Shown: positions 34,326 to 42,613 of the stretch, one piece after another
Numbering within the stretch: position 1 is the first letter of the stretch
How the letters are laid out: the number at the start of each line of letters is the position of its first letter
NCBI GenBank assembly: GCA_023953905.1
Contig: JAMLJA010000027.1
Coordinates: 1 to 48,400, forward strand
Direction of reading: 5' to 3'
DNA from: Rhizobiaceae bacterium
Lineage (GTDB): Bacteria > Pseudomonadota > Alphaproteobacteria > Rhizobiales > Rhizobiaceae
DNA: 48,400 nucleotides
Notes under the pieces: generated by a model
What the model was told of the DNA's origin: nothing
Databases searched by the model: none
What the model saw: only the letters and a program-made list of their open reading frames with translations
Made by a program: the position numbers and the translations under genes

Positions 34326-35063
34326 ATGGCGACCGAAGCACTTTTTCGCGAAGACAGTTATCTCAGGCAGGCGGATGCCAAAGTCATCGGCTTTGACGAG
34401 CGCGGAGGCATCCTACTCGATCAGACCATTTTCTACGCAACCTCCGGTGGCCAGCCGGGCGACACGGGTCGCATCATAAGAACAGACGGCACTGTTGTTG
34501 AGATTGCAGCCACCGTCACCGGATCGAGCAAGCAGGAGATTCTGCACATCCCGGCTGCCGATCAACCGTCACTCGACATCGGCGACGCGGTGACCCTGAT
34601 GATCGATTGGGAGCGCCGATATCGTCTCATGCGCATGCATACGGCATGTCACCTTCTCACCGTCGTCTGTCCGTTTCCGATCACCGGAGCGTCTGTGGCC
34701 GAAGACGATTCTCGGGTTGATTTCGATCTCCCGGATGCAGGCGTCACGAAGGAGGATGTGACCGAAAAGCTGATGCAACTGGTGTCTGCGGATCACGCCG
34801 TCTACGCGCGGTGGATTGCCGATGAGGAACTGACAGCAAATCCCGGGTTGGTGAAGTCCAAGAATGTGCGGCCTCCGCTCCGCAGTGGCCGCATCCGCCT
34901 GGTCTGCATTGGAGAAGACGGCGCGATAGACAGTCAGCCATGTGGTGGAACGCATGTTGCGCGGACTGGCGAAGTGGGCCAAATACATATCGGCAAGATC
35001 GAGAAAAAGGGCAGGGAAAACCGACGCTTCCGATTGAGGTTCGGTCCCCCGCCAGTCAACTGA
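34326..35063 (+). CDS. Alanyl-tRNA editing protein (AlaX)
   Basis: A 245-residue stand-alone editing protein related to the AlaRS editing and C-Ala domains. It hydrolyses tRNA-Ala mischarged with serine (or glycine). The zinc-binding residues are visible: H105 and H109 in MHTACH, and C206 and H210 in QPCGGTH. The N-terminal DQTIFYATSGGQPGDTG is the conserved beta-barrel segment. ATG 34326 is preferred, with GAGG at 34308-34311; an in-frame TTG at 34317 would overlap the preceding stop. It ends 8 bases before the sulfurtransferase gene. Confidence 0.92.
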   Translation: MATEALFREDSYLRQADAKVIGFDERGGILLDQTIFYATSGGQPGDTGRIIRTDGTVVEIAATVTGSSKQEILHIPAADQPSLDIGDAVTLMIDWERRYRLMRMHTACHLLTVVCPFPITGASVAEDDSRVDFDLPDAGVTKEDVTEKLMQLVSADHAVYARWIADEELTANPGLVKSKNVRPPLRSGRIRLVCIGEDGAIDSQPCGGTHVARTGEVGQIHIGKIEKKGRENRRFRLRFGPPPVN

Positions 35064-35071
35064 GAGGCCGA

Positions 35072-35920
35072 ATGAGCGAGCGCAGCCCTTTTGTCGTGGA
35101 CGCAGACTGGTTGCAGGAGTGGCTCGGAAAGCCAGGCGTGGCGATCGTCGATGCCTCCTGGTATCTGCCGGCACAAAAGCGGGACGCGCGTGCCGAATAT
35201 GAAGCGGGTCACATACCAGGCGCTGTTTTCTTTGATCAGGATGCTGTTGTTCATGAAGGGTCGGACCTGCCGCACACATTGCCGCGCGCCGAGCATTTTG
35301 CGCGCTTCGCAGGCTCGATGGGAATTTCCGTAGACGACACGATCGTTGTCTATGATGGTCCGGGCGTCTTCAGCGCACCCCGCGTGTGGTGGATGTTCCG
35401 CGTGATGGGCGCGAAAGAAGTCTTCATTCTGGACGGGGGATTCGATCACTGGAAAGCCGAAGGGCGACCGGTGAGCACGTTGCCCACAAAGGTCGCGCCT
35501 TGTGTATTCACCCCGGATTTCGATAGCGAGCGCGTGGCCACCTTATCGGACATGCGCGAGATCGTTGAAAGTGGCGCACGGCAAGTAGCGGATGCGCGCC
35601 CGGCCGGCCGCTTCGCCGGATCCGATCCGGAACCGCGTCCGGGTGTTCGAGGTGGGCATATGCCGGGGGCGAAGAACGTGCCGGCAACGTCGCTGTCGAA
35701 GGAAGGAAGGCTTCTCCCTATCGAACAGCTCCGCAAGACGATCGAATCAGCAGGTCTCGACCTGGATCAGCCCATCGTGACCTCTTGCGGCTCCGGGGTG
35801 ACGGCGGCGGTCATCACGCTTGCGCTGGAATCCATCGGACACAAGGGAAGCAAACTCTATGACGGCTCCTGGTCCGAATGGGGCAGCAGATCCGATACTC
35901 CGGTCGTGACAGAAACCTGA
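35072..35920 (+). CDS. sseA: 3-mercaptopyruvate sulfurtransferase
   Basis: A 282-residue protein of two rhodanese domains. The N-terminal domain is inactive. The C-terminal domain has the active-site loop SCGSGVTAA with C239 as the sulfur acceptor; the CGSGVTA form indicates 3-mercaptopyruvate rather than thiosulfate as sulfur donor. Conserved EAGHIPGA and RGGHMPGAKN motifs mark the two domains. A proposed start at ATG 35072 gives the normal length. The stop overlaps the GNAT gene start as TGATG. Confidence 0.93.
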   Translation: MSERSPFVVDADWLQEWLGKPGVAIVDASWYLPAQKRDARAEYEAGHIPGAVFFDQDAVVHEGSDLPHTLPRAEHFARFAGSMGISVDDTIVVYDGPGVFSAPRVWWMFRVMGAKEVFILDGGFDHWKAEGRPVSTLPTKVAPCVFTPDFDSERVATLSDMREIVESGARQVADARPAGRFAGSDPEPRPGVRGGHMPGAKNVPATSLSKEGRLLPIEQLRKTIESAGLDLDQPIVTSCGSGVTAAVITLALESIGHKGSKLYDGSWSEWGSRSDTPVVTET

Positions 35921-36489
35921 TGACCATGCAGGACAACGCTGTGTCGGACGCGATCGCCGTCACCGTCACATTCCTTGAGATGGCGGCGCGTCCGTCCCAC
36001 TTTCCCTCGCTCCCGCACAACAAGCATATAGCGTTGATGCGCGCCCGGAGCGTGCCGCTCCATTTCTACAAATATCTGGCTGATCGCGTCGGTCGGAAAT
36101 GGCATTGGGTGAACATTCTACGCACGCCCGACGCGGAGCTTGAGGCGCAACTTGCGAGTCCGGATCGCGACATTCGGGTGTTGTATCTGGATGGTTGTCC
36201 CGCCGGCTTTTTCGATCTCAACCCCCAACTCCCACATGTTGTGGATCTCGCTTACTTCGGGCTGATGGAACACGCTATGGGGCAGGGGCTCGGCCGCTGG
36301 TTTCTTGGGGCGGCAATTGAAGCAGCATGGTCTCACACGCCGGAAACGGTGACGGTGCAAACCTGCACGTTGGACCATCCCGCCGCGCTGCCTCTCTATC
36401 AGCGTATGGGTTTCTCGCCGGTGGGCCAGCAAGAAGAGCAGGTCAAGGTCATGACCATGGCGGAGCGTTGCGAAAGCGTGATGCGCTGA
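35920..36489 (+). CDS. GNAT family N-acetyltransferase
   Basis: A 189-residue protein with the GNAT fold. The acetyl-CoA-binding motif A region is seen as YFGLMEHAMGQGLGRWFLGAAIEAAW, with a QGLG pyrophosphate loop. The C-terminal motif B reads CTLDHPAALPLYQRMGFSPVGQ. The substrate is unknown. Translational overlap with sseA makes it the last gene of the cysteine synthase-AlaX-SseA set. ATG 35926 is an alternative start. Confidence 0.88.
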   Translation: MTMQDNAVSDAIAVTVTFLEMAARPSHFPSLPHNKHIALMRARSVPLHFYKYLADRVGRKWHWVNILRTPDAELEAQLASPDRDIRVLYLDGCPAGFFDLNPQLPHVVDLAYFGLMEHAMGQGLGRWFLGAAIEAAWSHTPETVTVQTCTLDHPAALPLYQRMGFSPVGQQEEQVKVMTMAERCESVMR

Positions 36490-36582
36490 CACACAAGCGA
36501 TGAACGCGCCGTTCATCCCGAATTCAACTGGCGTGCGCCAATGATGTTCAACCTTTCGAACGATGCGGAGAAGGCGTTGAAC

Positions 36583-37140
36583 ATGACGAAATCCTTGCTA
36601 GCAACAGCTGCCCTTGCGCTGATGATCGTGATACCCGTTCAGGCGGGCGCCCAATCCATGCCTTCGGCCTCTCAGATCGAACGCACATTGCAGGCACCAC
36701 CTCCCGGCAAGGTGCCGCCTAGGCAGCGCGCAACCGTCAACGAACTCAAGCGTCGTCCAGACCTGCGGAAGGTCGCTCCGTCGATCGAGATACAGGCCAT
36801 CAACTTCGCGTTCGGTGCTGCCGATATCGCACCGTCGCAATATTCCAAGGTCGAGCGAATCGCCACGGCGATGAGGCGCATTCTTCGGCGCAGTCCGCGC
36901 GAGGTCTTTCTGATCGAGGGCCATACGGACGCGGTTGGAACCGCTGCTGCGAACCTTCAACTGTCTGAGGCAAGAGCCCGATCGTTGAAACGCCTGCTGG
37001 TGCACCAGTTCGGCATTCCGCGTCGGGCACTGGAGACGGTCGGCTATGGCGAGAGTTTCCTGCTCGTTCCGACGCAGAACGAAAACTGGCGAAATCGACG
37101 CGTCACTTTGCGGCGTATCACGGATGTGCTCGCGCGCTAG
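36583..37140 (+). CDS. OmpA-family peptidoglycan-binding protein
   Basis: A 185-residue exported protein. Residues 1-23 are a signal peptide. A Pro/Arg-rich linker follows, then an OmpA-like domain at about 70-180: INFAFGAADIAPSQY, FLIEGHTDAVG (113-116 GHTD), the LSEARARSLKRLLV helix, and the closing NENWRNRRVTLRR. Such domains bind diaminopimelate in peptidoglycan. There is no lipobox cysteine and no membrane barrel, so it is a soluble periplasmic form. ATG 36583 has GGAGAAGG upstream; ATG 36541 would place extra residues before the signal peptide. It converges on the PilZ gene. Confidence 0.88.
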   Translation: MTKSLLATAALALMIVIPVQAGAQSMPSASQIERTLQAPPPGKVPPRQRATVNELKRRPDLRKVAPSIEIQAINFAFGAADIAPSQYSKVERIATAMRRILRRSPREVFLIEGHTDAVGTAAANLQLSEARARSLKRLLVHQFGIPRRALETVGYGESFLLVPTQNENWRNRRVTLRRITDVLAR

Positions 37141-37176
37141 CGTAGCGCGGCAAAAGCGCGCCCGATCAGGGTTCGG

Positions 37177-37794
37177 TCAGGACGCGTTCTGATTGAATTC
37201 AGCTTCCAGCGTCTCCGGACGCTGGACGACCGCGAACTCGATTGCCACACCTTCCTCGAAGTGCCGCACCACTTGACCCCGCATGGTGCCAAGGATGACC
37301 TGGACACCCAGAGCCGGCTTGGCATCGATCTCGATAGCGGCGCCCGAAAGCGACAGATCGATGATCCGGCACTGATACTGTCTGCCGTCCATCAACTGCA
37401 GCACGCTCATCGGATTGCGCGGCGCAACGCGTTCGTGTCTACGGTCTTCAGGAAGATCCAGTTCATGCTTGTTGGCAAGCCAGGTAAGCTGGGCGGCGAG
37501 CTTGTCCTTCTTGCGCTCGGAAGCGATGACAGTCATGGCGAATCCGTCCGGGAGGCGGCGCGTAAGCACCCCCTCAACCCGGCCGATGTGGTCGAGATAG
37601 GCAATGACCTTCTCTCCCGGCTCACCTACCGCTTCGCAGCGAAGGGATACGTTTCCGGGGGACATGTCGATGACCTGGCAAGGATGCTCGGAGCGATCTT
37701 CGAGCATGAAGCGGCCGTATATTTTGATGCGCACCCGCTGGAACGTTCGACGTTCCACCTTCGACTGCGCATTCTCCATCGCCGCAGCCTTCAT
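37177..37794 (-). CDS. Tandem PilZ domain protein
   Basis: A 205-residue cytosolic protein with two PilZ domains, which in known cases bind cyclic di-GMP. Domain 1 (about 13-92) has an R16-x3-R20 pair but a shifted second motif (D43-M-S-P-G-N). Domain 2 (about 115-195) has the full consensus: R118-x3-R122 and D146-L-S-L-S-G151. Thus one domain probably binds the nucleotide and the other may be structural or bind weakly. ATG 37794 has AGGTAG upstream; ATG 37779 is an alternative. A GGTTAACAA motif at 37858-37866 lies in its promoter region. Confidence 0.88.
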   Translation of the reverse strand: MKAAAMENAQSKVERRTFQRVRIKIYGRFMLEDRSEHPCQVIDMSPGNVSLRCEAVGEPGEKVIAYLDHIGRVEGVLTRRLPDGFAMTVIASERKKDKLAAQLTWLANKHELDLPEDRRHERVAPRNPMSVLQLMDGRQYQCRIIDLSLSGAAIEIDAKPALGVQVILGTMRGQVVRHFEEGVAIEFAVVQRPETLEAEFNQNAS

Positions 37795-37936
37795 CGTTCT
37801 ACCTGCATGGCTAACCACATGGCGACCTGGCCATGATCGAAAGGTTAGCATCTGACAGGTTAACAATGATGTAAATGGACTTGCCGTTTGCTGGCAACGC
37901 GTCCGGAAAAGTGAGTTTGTTACAGTATTCGCGAAA

Positions 37937-38596
37937 TCAGGATGAGCCGCGGCCACCATCGAGCACGATAAGATGTCGGATTCGACGGGCGTTGGAGAGC
38001 AAAATATCGGTCGTCGAAGTAACGGCCGTCCTCTGGGAAGGCGGCAAAGGGATAGATGGGCGGTTCTTGAGGAACAACGGATCGCGATTTGGGTCCAGCA
38101 CCCGAACCGATCCCAAACGCGCGTCATTGATCGGGTGTGAGCCCAGCCAGAATGGTCTTGATTCGGTCGACAAGGCGCCCAGGCATCGGGGATTCTCCAG
38201 TCCGCCATCGAGTGGCAACAGGATGAACTCGAAGTTCACGCTTCGGTCATCGCGACTGAAGCCCTCGAACTCGAATGTCACCACGGCTTTGGAATCGAAC
38301 ACACCGTCAACCAGGCGTGAGATCGCCTGCCGGTCCTGCTCGCGCCAAAGAGAGCTGAATCCGAACCCCTTCAGTTCGCGACCATAAATGGCACACAGGC
38401 GCGTGCCTGCGAGCCTGAAAATCGCCTGACCTCTGGTATCGCGTTCAAGGATGAAGGTGTCGCCGAGAAGGGATTTGATGTCCGCTGGCTCGATGTCGGT
38501 CCGCTTCGGGGCAGGCCGATCTTGACGCAGCCGGTTCCAATAATGGAACAGCGTCAGGGAGCCGTCCTGTTTCATAACGTGCCACTCCGTCTTCAC
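37937..38596 (-). CDS. PAS domain protein, PAS_5 type
   Basis: A 219-residue soluble protein of the PAS_5 family, common and often multi-copy in Alphaproteobacteria. The family block is LFHYWNRLRQDRPAPKRTDIEPADIKSLLGDTFILERD, followed by FRLAGTRLCAIYGRELKGFGFSSLW and a FEFILLPLDG core strand. No kinase, cyclase or DNA-binding domain is attached, so it is a sensor or adaptor whose partner is unknown. An in-frame ATG at 38575 (residue 8) is an alternative start. It lies upstream of the PilZ gene on the same strand, with a 142-base gap. Confidence 0.85.
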   Translation of the reverse strand: MKTEWHVMKQDGSLTLFHYWNRLRQDRPAPKRTDIEPADIKSLLGDTFILERDTRGQAIFRLAGTRLCAIYGRELKGFGFSSLWREQDRQAISRLVDGVFDSKAVVTFEFEGFSRDDRSVNFEFILLPLDGGLENPRCLGALSTESRPFWLGSHPINDARLGSVRVLDPNRDPLFLKNRPSIPLPPSQRTAVTSTTDILLSNARRIRHLIVLDGGRGSS

Positions 38597-38690
38597 CGCA
38601 GGCCGAATCTGTGCCAGCGATGTACGTTCATGCCCCTTTAGGACATCTACGAGAGTCGAGAGGCAGGGCTCGTGCCAATCTGATTACAGG

Positions 38691-38723
38691 TTGTTAACCG
38701 CTCGGGCGTGTTAAGGTTAACAA
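38691..38723. repeat. Perfect 9-bp inverted repeat TTGTTAACC / GGTTAACAA
   Basis: TTGTTAACC at 38691-38699 and GGTTAACAA at 38715-38723 are separated by 15 bases. The same 9-mer GGTTAACAA recurs at 37858-37866 before the PilZ gene. Spacing of a turn and a half or more fits two protein-binding half-sites rather than an RNA stem. Confidence 0.5.
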
Positions 38724-38887
38724 ACGGTTTCCGTTGCCAAGAGCGCATCGCCGTGCGAGCTTTCACTCACTCCAGTACAAAAACCGTCAGGCTCCATCTG
38801 GCGGTTCTTCAGTCAAAAGATTCTTGGGGAGAGCAGGGGGCTCGTCGGCCGTTCAGGGGAAACCCTGAGCGGCCGTTCTCTTTCTTT
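38724..38887 (+). ncRNA. Candidate small RNA or structured leader of the rhomboid gene
   Basis: Two stem-loops in order: AACCGTCAG / CTGGCGGTT (38782-38790 with 38798-38806), exposing the loop GCTCCAT, and a 13-bp GAAA-tetraloop hairpin (38846-38875) followed by TTCTCTTTCTTT. The exposed CUCC could pair with ribosome binding sites. The 5' end is a guess. I cannot match it to a named RNA family. Confidence 0.35.
38846..38887 (+). terminator. Strong terminator-like hairpin with GAAA tetraloop
   Basis: CGGCCGTTCAGGG at 38846-38858 pairs with CCCTGAGCGGCCG at 38863-38875 (one G-T pair) around GAAA; a T-rich tract follows. There is no gene directly upstream on this strand, so it ends either a small RNA or an attenuated leader. 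Confidence 0.65.
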
Positions 38888-38930
38888 CGCCTTGGTTTTC
38901 TTCGCTTTCGCAATGAGTTATGCGTGGCCG

Positions 38931-39728
38931 ATGACGAACGATTCAGACTCGACTTCGCGCGACAACACCCAAACAGCGGAGACGGGGAGTCCTCGCGACG
39001 CGACGGGAGAGGCTCCGCAACGCAAGGGCGAACCCATTTTCAACGTGCCGTTCGTCGTGGTCATACTCGCGGCGATTTGTGTGGGGATACACGTCATTCG
39101 GGTCTATTTGTTAACGCCCGAACAAGATTTCGATCTTTTGGTCCGTGCGGCTTTCGTTCCGATTCGCTACTTCGGCCCCTACGATCTGGACGTGTGGGCC
39201 TTCACGAGCCCGATCAGCTACGCCTTCTTGCACGGCAATTTCACGCATCTGCTTTTAAACATGGTTTGGTTCGTGGCGTTTGGCTCACCGTTGGCCAACC
39301 GCCTTGCGCCGGCTCGGTTCCTGGCATTCTGGGTGGCCGCGGGTCTGGGGGCCGTGGTTCTTCACTACGCACTGCATCATGCAAGCGAGGCGCCACTCGT
39401 TGGCGCGTCGGGTGCAATATCGGGCATGATGGGAGCCGCCGCCCGATACGGCTTTCGTATCGATCGCTCCTCCGGCACGGGTGTCTATGGTGGGCCGCTT
39501 CTGCCGGTCGGCGTGGCACTGACCATGCGCCCGGTGGTGAGCTTTCTGGCCGTCTGGTTTGTCATAAATCTGGTCACAGGCCTCGTCGGTTTTGCGCCGA
39601 ACATGGAGGACGCCTCCATTGCGTGGGAAGCGCATATCGGCGGCTTTCTCGTCGGCTTCTTTGGCATAGGCCTGTTTGATCGCGGCGTTCCCCGCCCAGT
39701 CGTGCGTTCCGACAATCTGAATACTTGA
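38931..39728 (+). CDS. Rhomboid family intramembrane serine protease
   Basis: A 265-residue polytopic protease. The N-terminal 40 residues are hydrophilic, followed by about six membrane helices. The catalytic serine is S160 in VGASGAISGMMG and the histidine is H235 in WEAHIGGFLVGF. The HLLLNMVWF segment supplies the conserved oxyanion His and Asn. It cleaves membrane proteins within the bilayer; the substrate is unknown. No start has a good ribosome site: ATG 38931 fits the family, ATG 38913 and TTG 38892 would lengthen the N terminus. The strong hairpin at 38846-38887 lies just upstream. Confidence 0.9.
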   Translation: MTNDSDSTSRDNTQTAETGSPRDATGEAPQRKGEPIFNVPFVVVILAAICVGIHVIRVYLLTPEQDFDLLVRAAFVPIRYFGPYDLDVWAFTSPISYAFLHGNFTHLLLNMVWFVAFGSPLANRLAPARFLAFWVAAGLGAVVLHYALHHASEAPLVGASGAISGMMGAAARYGFRIDRSSGTGVYGGPLLPVGVALTMRPVVSFLAVWFVINLVTGLVGFAPNMEDASIAWEAHIGGFLVGFFGIGLFDRGVPRPVVRSDNLNT

Positions 39729-39799
39729 ATTGGAATTGTATGAGGCGCACCATGCCTCATGCGGGTTGGCACCTTCTGCAACGCACGAGGAGGACAGGC

Positions 39800-40231
39800 A
39801 TGACGGTAAAGGCGATACTGGCGGAAAAGGGTCACGACGTCTTCACGCTGGGGCCCGGCGAAAAACTCTCTGAGGCTGTCAGGGTATTGGCGGAACATCG
39901 TATCGGCGCGCTCGTGGTCACCAATGGTGATCGCCAGATTGCCGGGATCCTTTCAGAACGCGACATTGTGCGCATCATTGCCAGAGACGGGGCGGATGCA
40001 CTTGAATCTGAGGTTCGCAATGCCATGACGTCAAAGGTCAGCATCTGCAACGAGAACAGCACGGTGCACGATGTGATGGAAATCATGACGCGGGGCCGCT
40101 TCCGGCATCTCCCGGTTGAAAAAGACGGTTTGCTCGACGGCATCATTTCGATTGGCGACGTTGTAAAGCGCCGCATCGAGATGGCTGAACGCGAGGCCGA
40201 GGAGATCAAGCAGTATATCGCTACTGCTTGA
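39800..40231 (+). CDS. CBS domain pair protein
   Basis: A 143-residue protein made of two CBS motifs (about 8-65 and 73-130), with no other domain. CBS pairs bind adenine nucleotides and act as energy or ion sensors. The visible strand-helix units are LSEAVRVLAEHRIGALVVTNGDRQIAGILSERDIVR and VHDVMEIMTRGRFRHLPVEKDGLLDGIISIGDVVK. Its start is supported by GAGGAGG at 39787-39793, 7 bases from ATG 39800. The regulated partner cannot be told from the neighbours. Confidence 0.92.
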   Translation: MTVKAILAEKGHDVFTLGPGEKLSEAVRVLAEHRIGALVVTNGDRQIAGILSERDIVRIIARDGADALESEVRNAMTSKVSICNENSTVHDVMEIMTRGRFRHLPVEKDGLLDGIISIGDVVKRRIEMAEREAEEIKQYIATA

Positions 40232-40455
40232 GTGGAGCGGTCATCACCGTTCGTGCTCGCGGCAGCTGAGGCGCGACGTCGAAACGCGGCCCGCTGGCGC
40301 TACATTGTCTACGCGGGCATGCGATTCTTGTCCTTTGCAAATGAGGCGCGCCATATCGCATGCTTGCCTCGGCAAGACGTTTGCACTAGCGAAGGCAAAA
40401 CGCTGGATCTGCGGATAAAGCTGTTTCCGCGGACAATCGGTATTTGCAGGTTATC

Positions 40456-41955
40456 ATGACGCTTATTGACACGCGCACGCCCCACCCGAAACGCCTGATT
40501 TCTGGAGCAACCGGTGATTGGGAGATCGTCGTTGGTATGGAAGTCCATGCCCAGGTGAAATCAGAGGCAAAGCTGTTTTCTGGCGCCTCCACAGCCTTTG
40601 GTGCTGCCCCCAATGCCAACGTAAGTCTCGTTGACGCGGCGATGCCGGGAATGCTCCCGGTGATCAATGAGGAATGCGTGAAGCAGGCCGTGCGCACAGG
40701 CCTTGGCCTCAAAGCGGAGATCAACAAGAAGTCCGTCTTCGATCGGAAGAACTATTTCTATCCGGATCTGCCGCAAGGCTACCAGATATCCCAGTTCAAG
40801 CAGCCGATCGTGGGCGAGGGCACGGTGACGGTGTCAGTCGGGCCGGATTCGAAAGGCAATTTCGAAGACATCGAGGTCGGCGTCGAGCGTCTGCATCTGG
40901 AACAGGACGCAGGCAAGTCGATGCACGATCAACATCCGACAATGTCTTATGTCGACCTAAATCGATCGGGCGTGGCGTTGATGGAAATCGTCTCTAAGCC
41001 AGACATCCGCTCGTCGGACGAGGCAAAGGCCTATCTGACCAAGCTGCGCACCATAGTTCGCTATCTCGGCACGTGTGACGGCAACATGGACGAGGGATCC
41101 ATGCGCGCCGACGTGAACGTGTCTGTCAGACGGCCCGGTGGCGATTTCGGCACTCGCTGCGAGATCAAGAACGTCAACTCCATCCGTTTCGTTGGTCAGG
41201 CGATCGAATATGAAGCGCGTCGCCAGATTGGCATTCTGGAGGACGGTGGCACGATCGATCAGGAGACCCGTCTCTTCGACCCGGTCAAGGGCGAGACACG
41301 CTCGATGCGCTCCAAGGAAGAGGCGCATGATTATCGGTATTTTCCCGATCCTGATCTTCTGCCGCTTGAATTCGATCAGGCCTTCATCGATGCGCTTGCG
41401 CGGGATCTCCCTGAGCTTCCCGACGACAAGAAGGCGCGCTTTGTGACGGATCTTGGGCTCTCGGCCTATGATGCATCGGTGCTCGTTTCGGAAAAAGCGG
41501 TTGCTGAGTTTTTCGAGAAGGTGGCTGCGGGTCGCGACGGCAAGATGGCAGCGAACTGGGTCATCAATGATCTGCTGGGAGCTCTGAACAAGGCTGGGGA
41601 GGATATCGAGACCTCGCCTGTCTCACCGGATCAGCTCGGCGCCGTGATCGACCTGATCAAGGAAGGCACGATATCCGGCAAGATCGCCAAGGATCTTTTC
41701 GAAATCATCTGGAACGACGGTGGGGACCCGCGCGAAGTTGTCGAAGCGCGCGGCATGAAGCAGGTCACCGACACGGGCGCCATCGAAAAGGCCGTGGATG
41801 AGATCATCGCTGCGAATCCGGACAAGGTCGAACAGGCCAAGGCGAAGCCGACAATGGCCGGCTGGTTTGTCGGTCAGGTCATGAAGGCCACGGGCGGCAA
41901 GGCAAATCCGCAGGCTGTGAACGATCTCGTGAAGGCCAAACTCGGGATTGAGTGA
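40456..41955 (+). CDS. gatB: Asp-tRNA(Asn)/Glu-tRNA(Gln) amidotransferase subunit B
   Basis: A 499-residue GatB, which phosphorylates Glu-tRNA-Gln (or Asp-tRNA-Asn) and carries the tRNA in the GatCAB complex. The hallmarks are WEIVVGMEVHAQVKSEAKLFSGAS, KNYFYPDLPQGYQISQFKQPI, ERLHLEQDAGKS, and the C-terminal YqeY-like tail (VDEIIAANPDKVEQAKAKPTMAGWFVGQVMKATGGKANP). gatC and gatA are not adjacent, so the complex is encoded at separate loci. Start ATG 40456 has AGG 6 bases upstream. The preceding 224 bases show no gene I can support. Confidence 0.97.
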   Translation: MTLIDTRTPHPKRLISGATGDWEIVVGMEVHAQVKSEAKLFSGASTAFGAAPNANVSLVDAAMPGMLPVINEECVKQAVRTGLGLKAEINKKSVFDRKNYFYPDLPQGYQISQFKQPIVGEGTVTVSVGPDSKGNFEDIEVGVERLHLEQDAGKSMHDQHPTMSYVDLNRSGVALMEIVSKPDIRSSDEAKAYLTKLRTIVRYLGTCDGNMDEGSMRADVNVSVRRPGGDFGTRCEIKNVNSIRFVGQAIEYEARRQIGILEDGGTIDQETRLFDPVKGETRSMRSKEEAHDYRYFPDPDLLPLEFDQAFIDALARDLPELPDDKKARFVTDLGLSAYDASVLVSEKAVAEFFEKVAAGRDGKMAANWVINDLLGALNKAGEDIETSPVSPDQLGAVIDLIKEGTISGKIAKDLFEIIWNDGGDPREVVEARGMKQVTDTGAIEKAVDEIIAANPDKVEQAKAKPTMAGWFVGQVMKATGGKANPQAVNDLVKAKLGIE

Positions 41956-42081
41956 CGCCTGCCAGTTTCGTTTTTCCGGCTTGGGTGGGTCATATCAACC
42001 AAAGGCCCATTCGGGTCTTGCCTTCGCTGCGCGAGGCGGCAATAACGAGCCTGGCCGGAGTCATTGCCGGCAGGATGGGAT

Positions 42082-42483
42082 ATGATGGCGAAGTTTTTCA
42101 CTCAGTTCTTCACGTGGTGGAATGGCCAGACGCTGAATACGCGTTTTCACACGTGGCGCCACGGCAAGCAGGTCGGTCAGGACGAGTTCGGCAACGTCTA
42201 CTACGAGGGCGGAACTGATTCTGAGGGTCGCGTGCGGCGTTGGGTGATCTACAATGGCTATTCGGAAGCCTCGCTGATCCCGCCCGGCTGGCACGGCTGG
42301 ATGCATCACCGCGTCGATACGCCGCCGATCAAGGAAAACTACAAGCCGCATGATTGGGAAAAGGGCCATCAGCCCAACTATACCGGCAGCGGCAAAGCCT
42401 ACCGTCCGAAGGGTTCTGTCCTCAATAACGAACACCGTCCGCGCGTGACCGGCGATTACGACGCCTGGACTCCTGGCTCGTAG
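42082..42483 (+). CDS. NDUFA12 (B17.2) homologue, complex I supernumerary subunit
   Basis: A 133-residue protein matching mitochondrial NDUFA12 and its alphaproteobacterial relatives. The signature is VGQDEFGNVYYEGG, then RRWVIYNGYSEASLIPPGWHGWMHH, and a C-terminal region ending with KGSVLNNEHRPRVTGDYDAWTPGS. It is one of the few extra complex I subunits found in Alphaproteobacteria. It lies far from any nuo cluster in this window. Two adjacent ATGs (42082, 42085) are possible starts. DUF2155 follows. Confidence 0.93.
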   Translation: MMAKFFTQFFTWWNGQTLNTRFHTWRHGKQVGQDEFGNVYYEGGTDSEGRVRRWVIYNGYSEASLIPPGWHGWMHHRVDTPPIKENYKPHDWEKGHQPNYTGSGKAYRPKGSVLNNEHRPRVTGDYDAWTPGS

Positions 42484-42613
42484 GTTTCCCAATTCGGCAG
42501 GTTACGCGCTCGCGGCGAATCGGTCTTTTATCGCCACAATTGAACTTTATGCGCGGGGTGACGTCTCGCAAAAGCGGCACGTCCTGAACTTGCGGTTGGT
42601 GATCGGTGGCGCA

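Larger units (their letters stand above)
38597..38930. other. 334-base gap with repeats, hairpins and a possible small RNA
   Basis: No convincing protein gene. It holds a 9-bp inverted repeat (38691-38723), a stem-loop (38782-38806) and a strong terminator-like hairpin (38846-38887), all on the plus strand before the rhomboid gene. It also contains the promoter of the minus-strand PAS gene. Confidence 0.6.

Noticed and set aside
38724..38887. 6S RNA at the candidate small RNA locus
   Set aside because: I do not see the long central bubble flanked by two long stems that defines 6S RNA.
38708..39679. 323-codon plus-strand open frame overlapping the rhomboid gene
   Set aside because: Different frame from the rhomboid protein, Arg/Gly-rich, no family match; the rhomboid frame has the catalytic residues.
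40232..40455. Possible 75-residue gene between the CBS gene and gatB
   Set aside because: It begins right after the CBS stop, has no ribosome site, no domain, and its end overlaps the gatB start.
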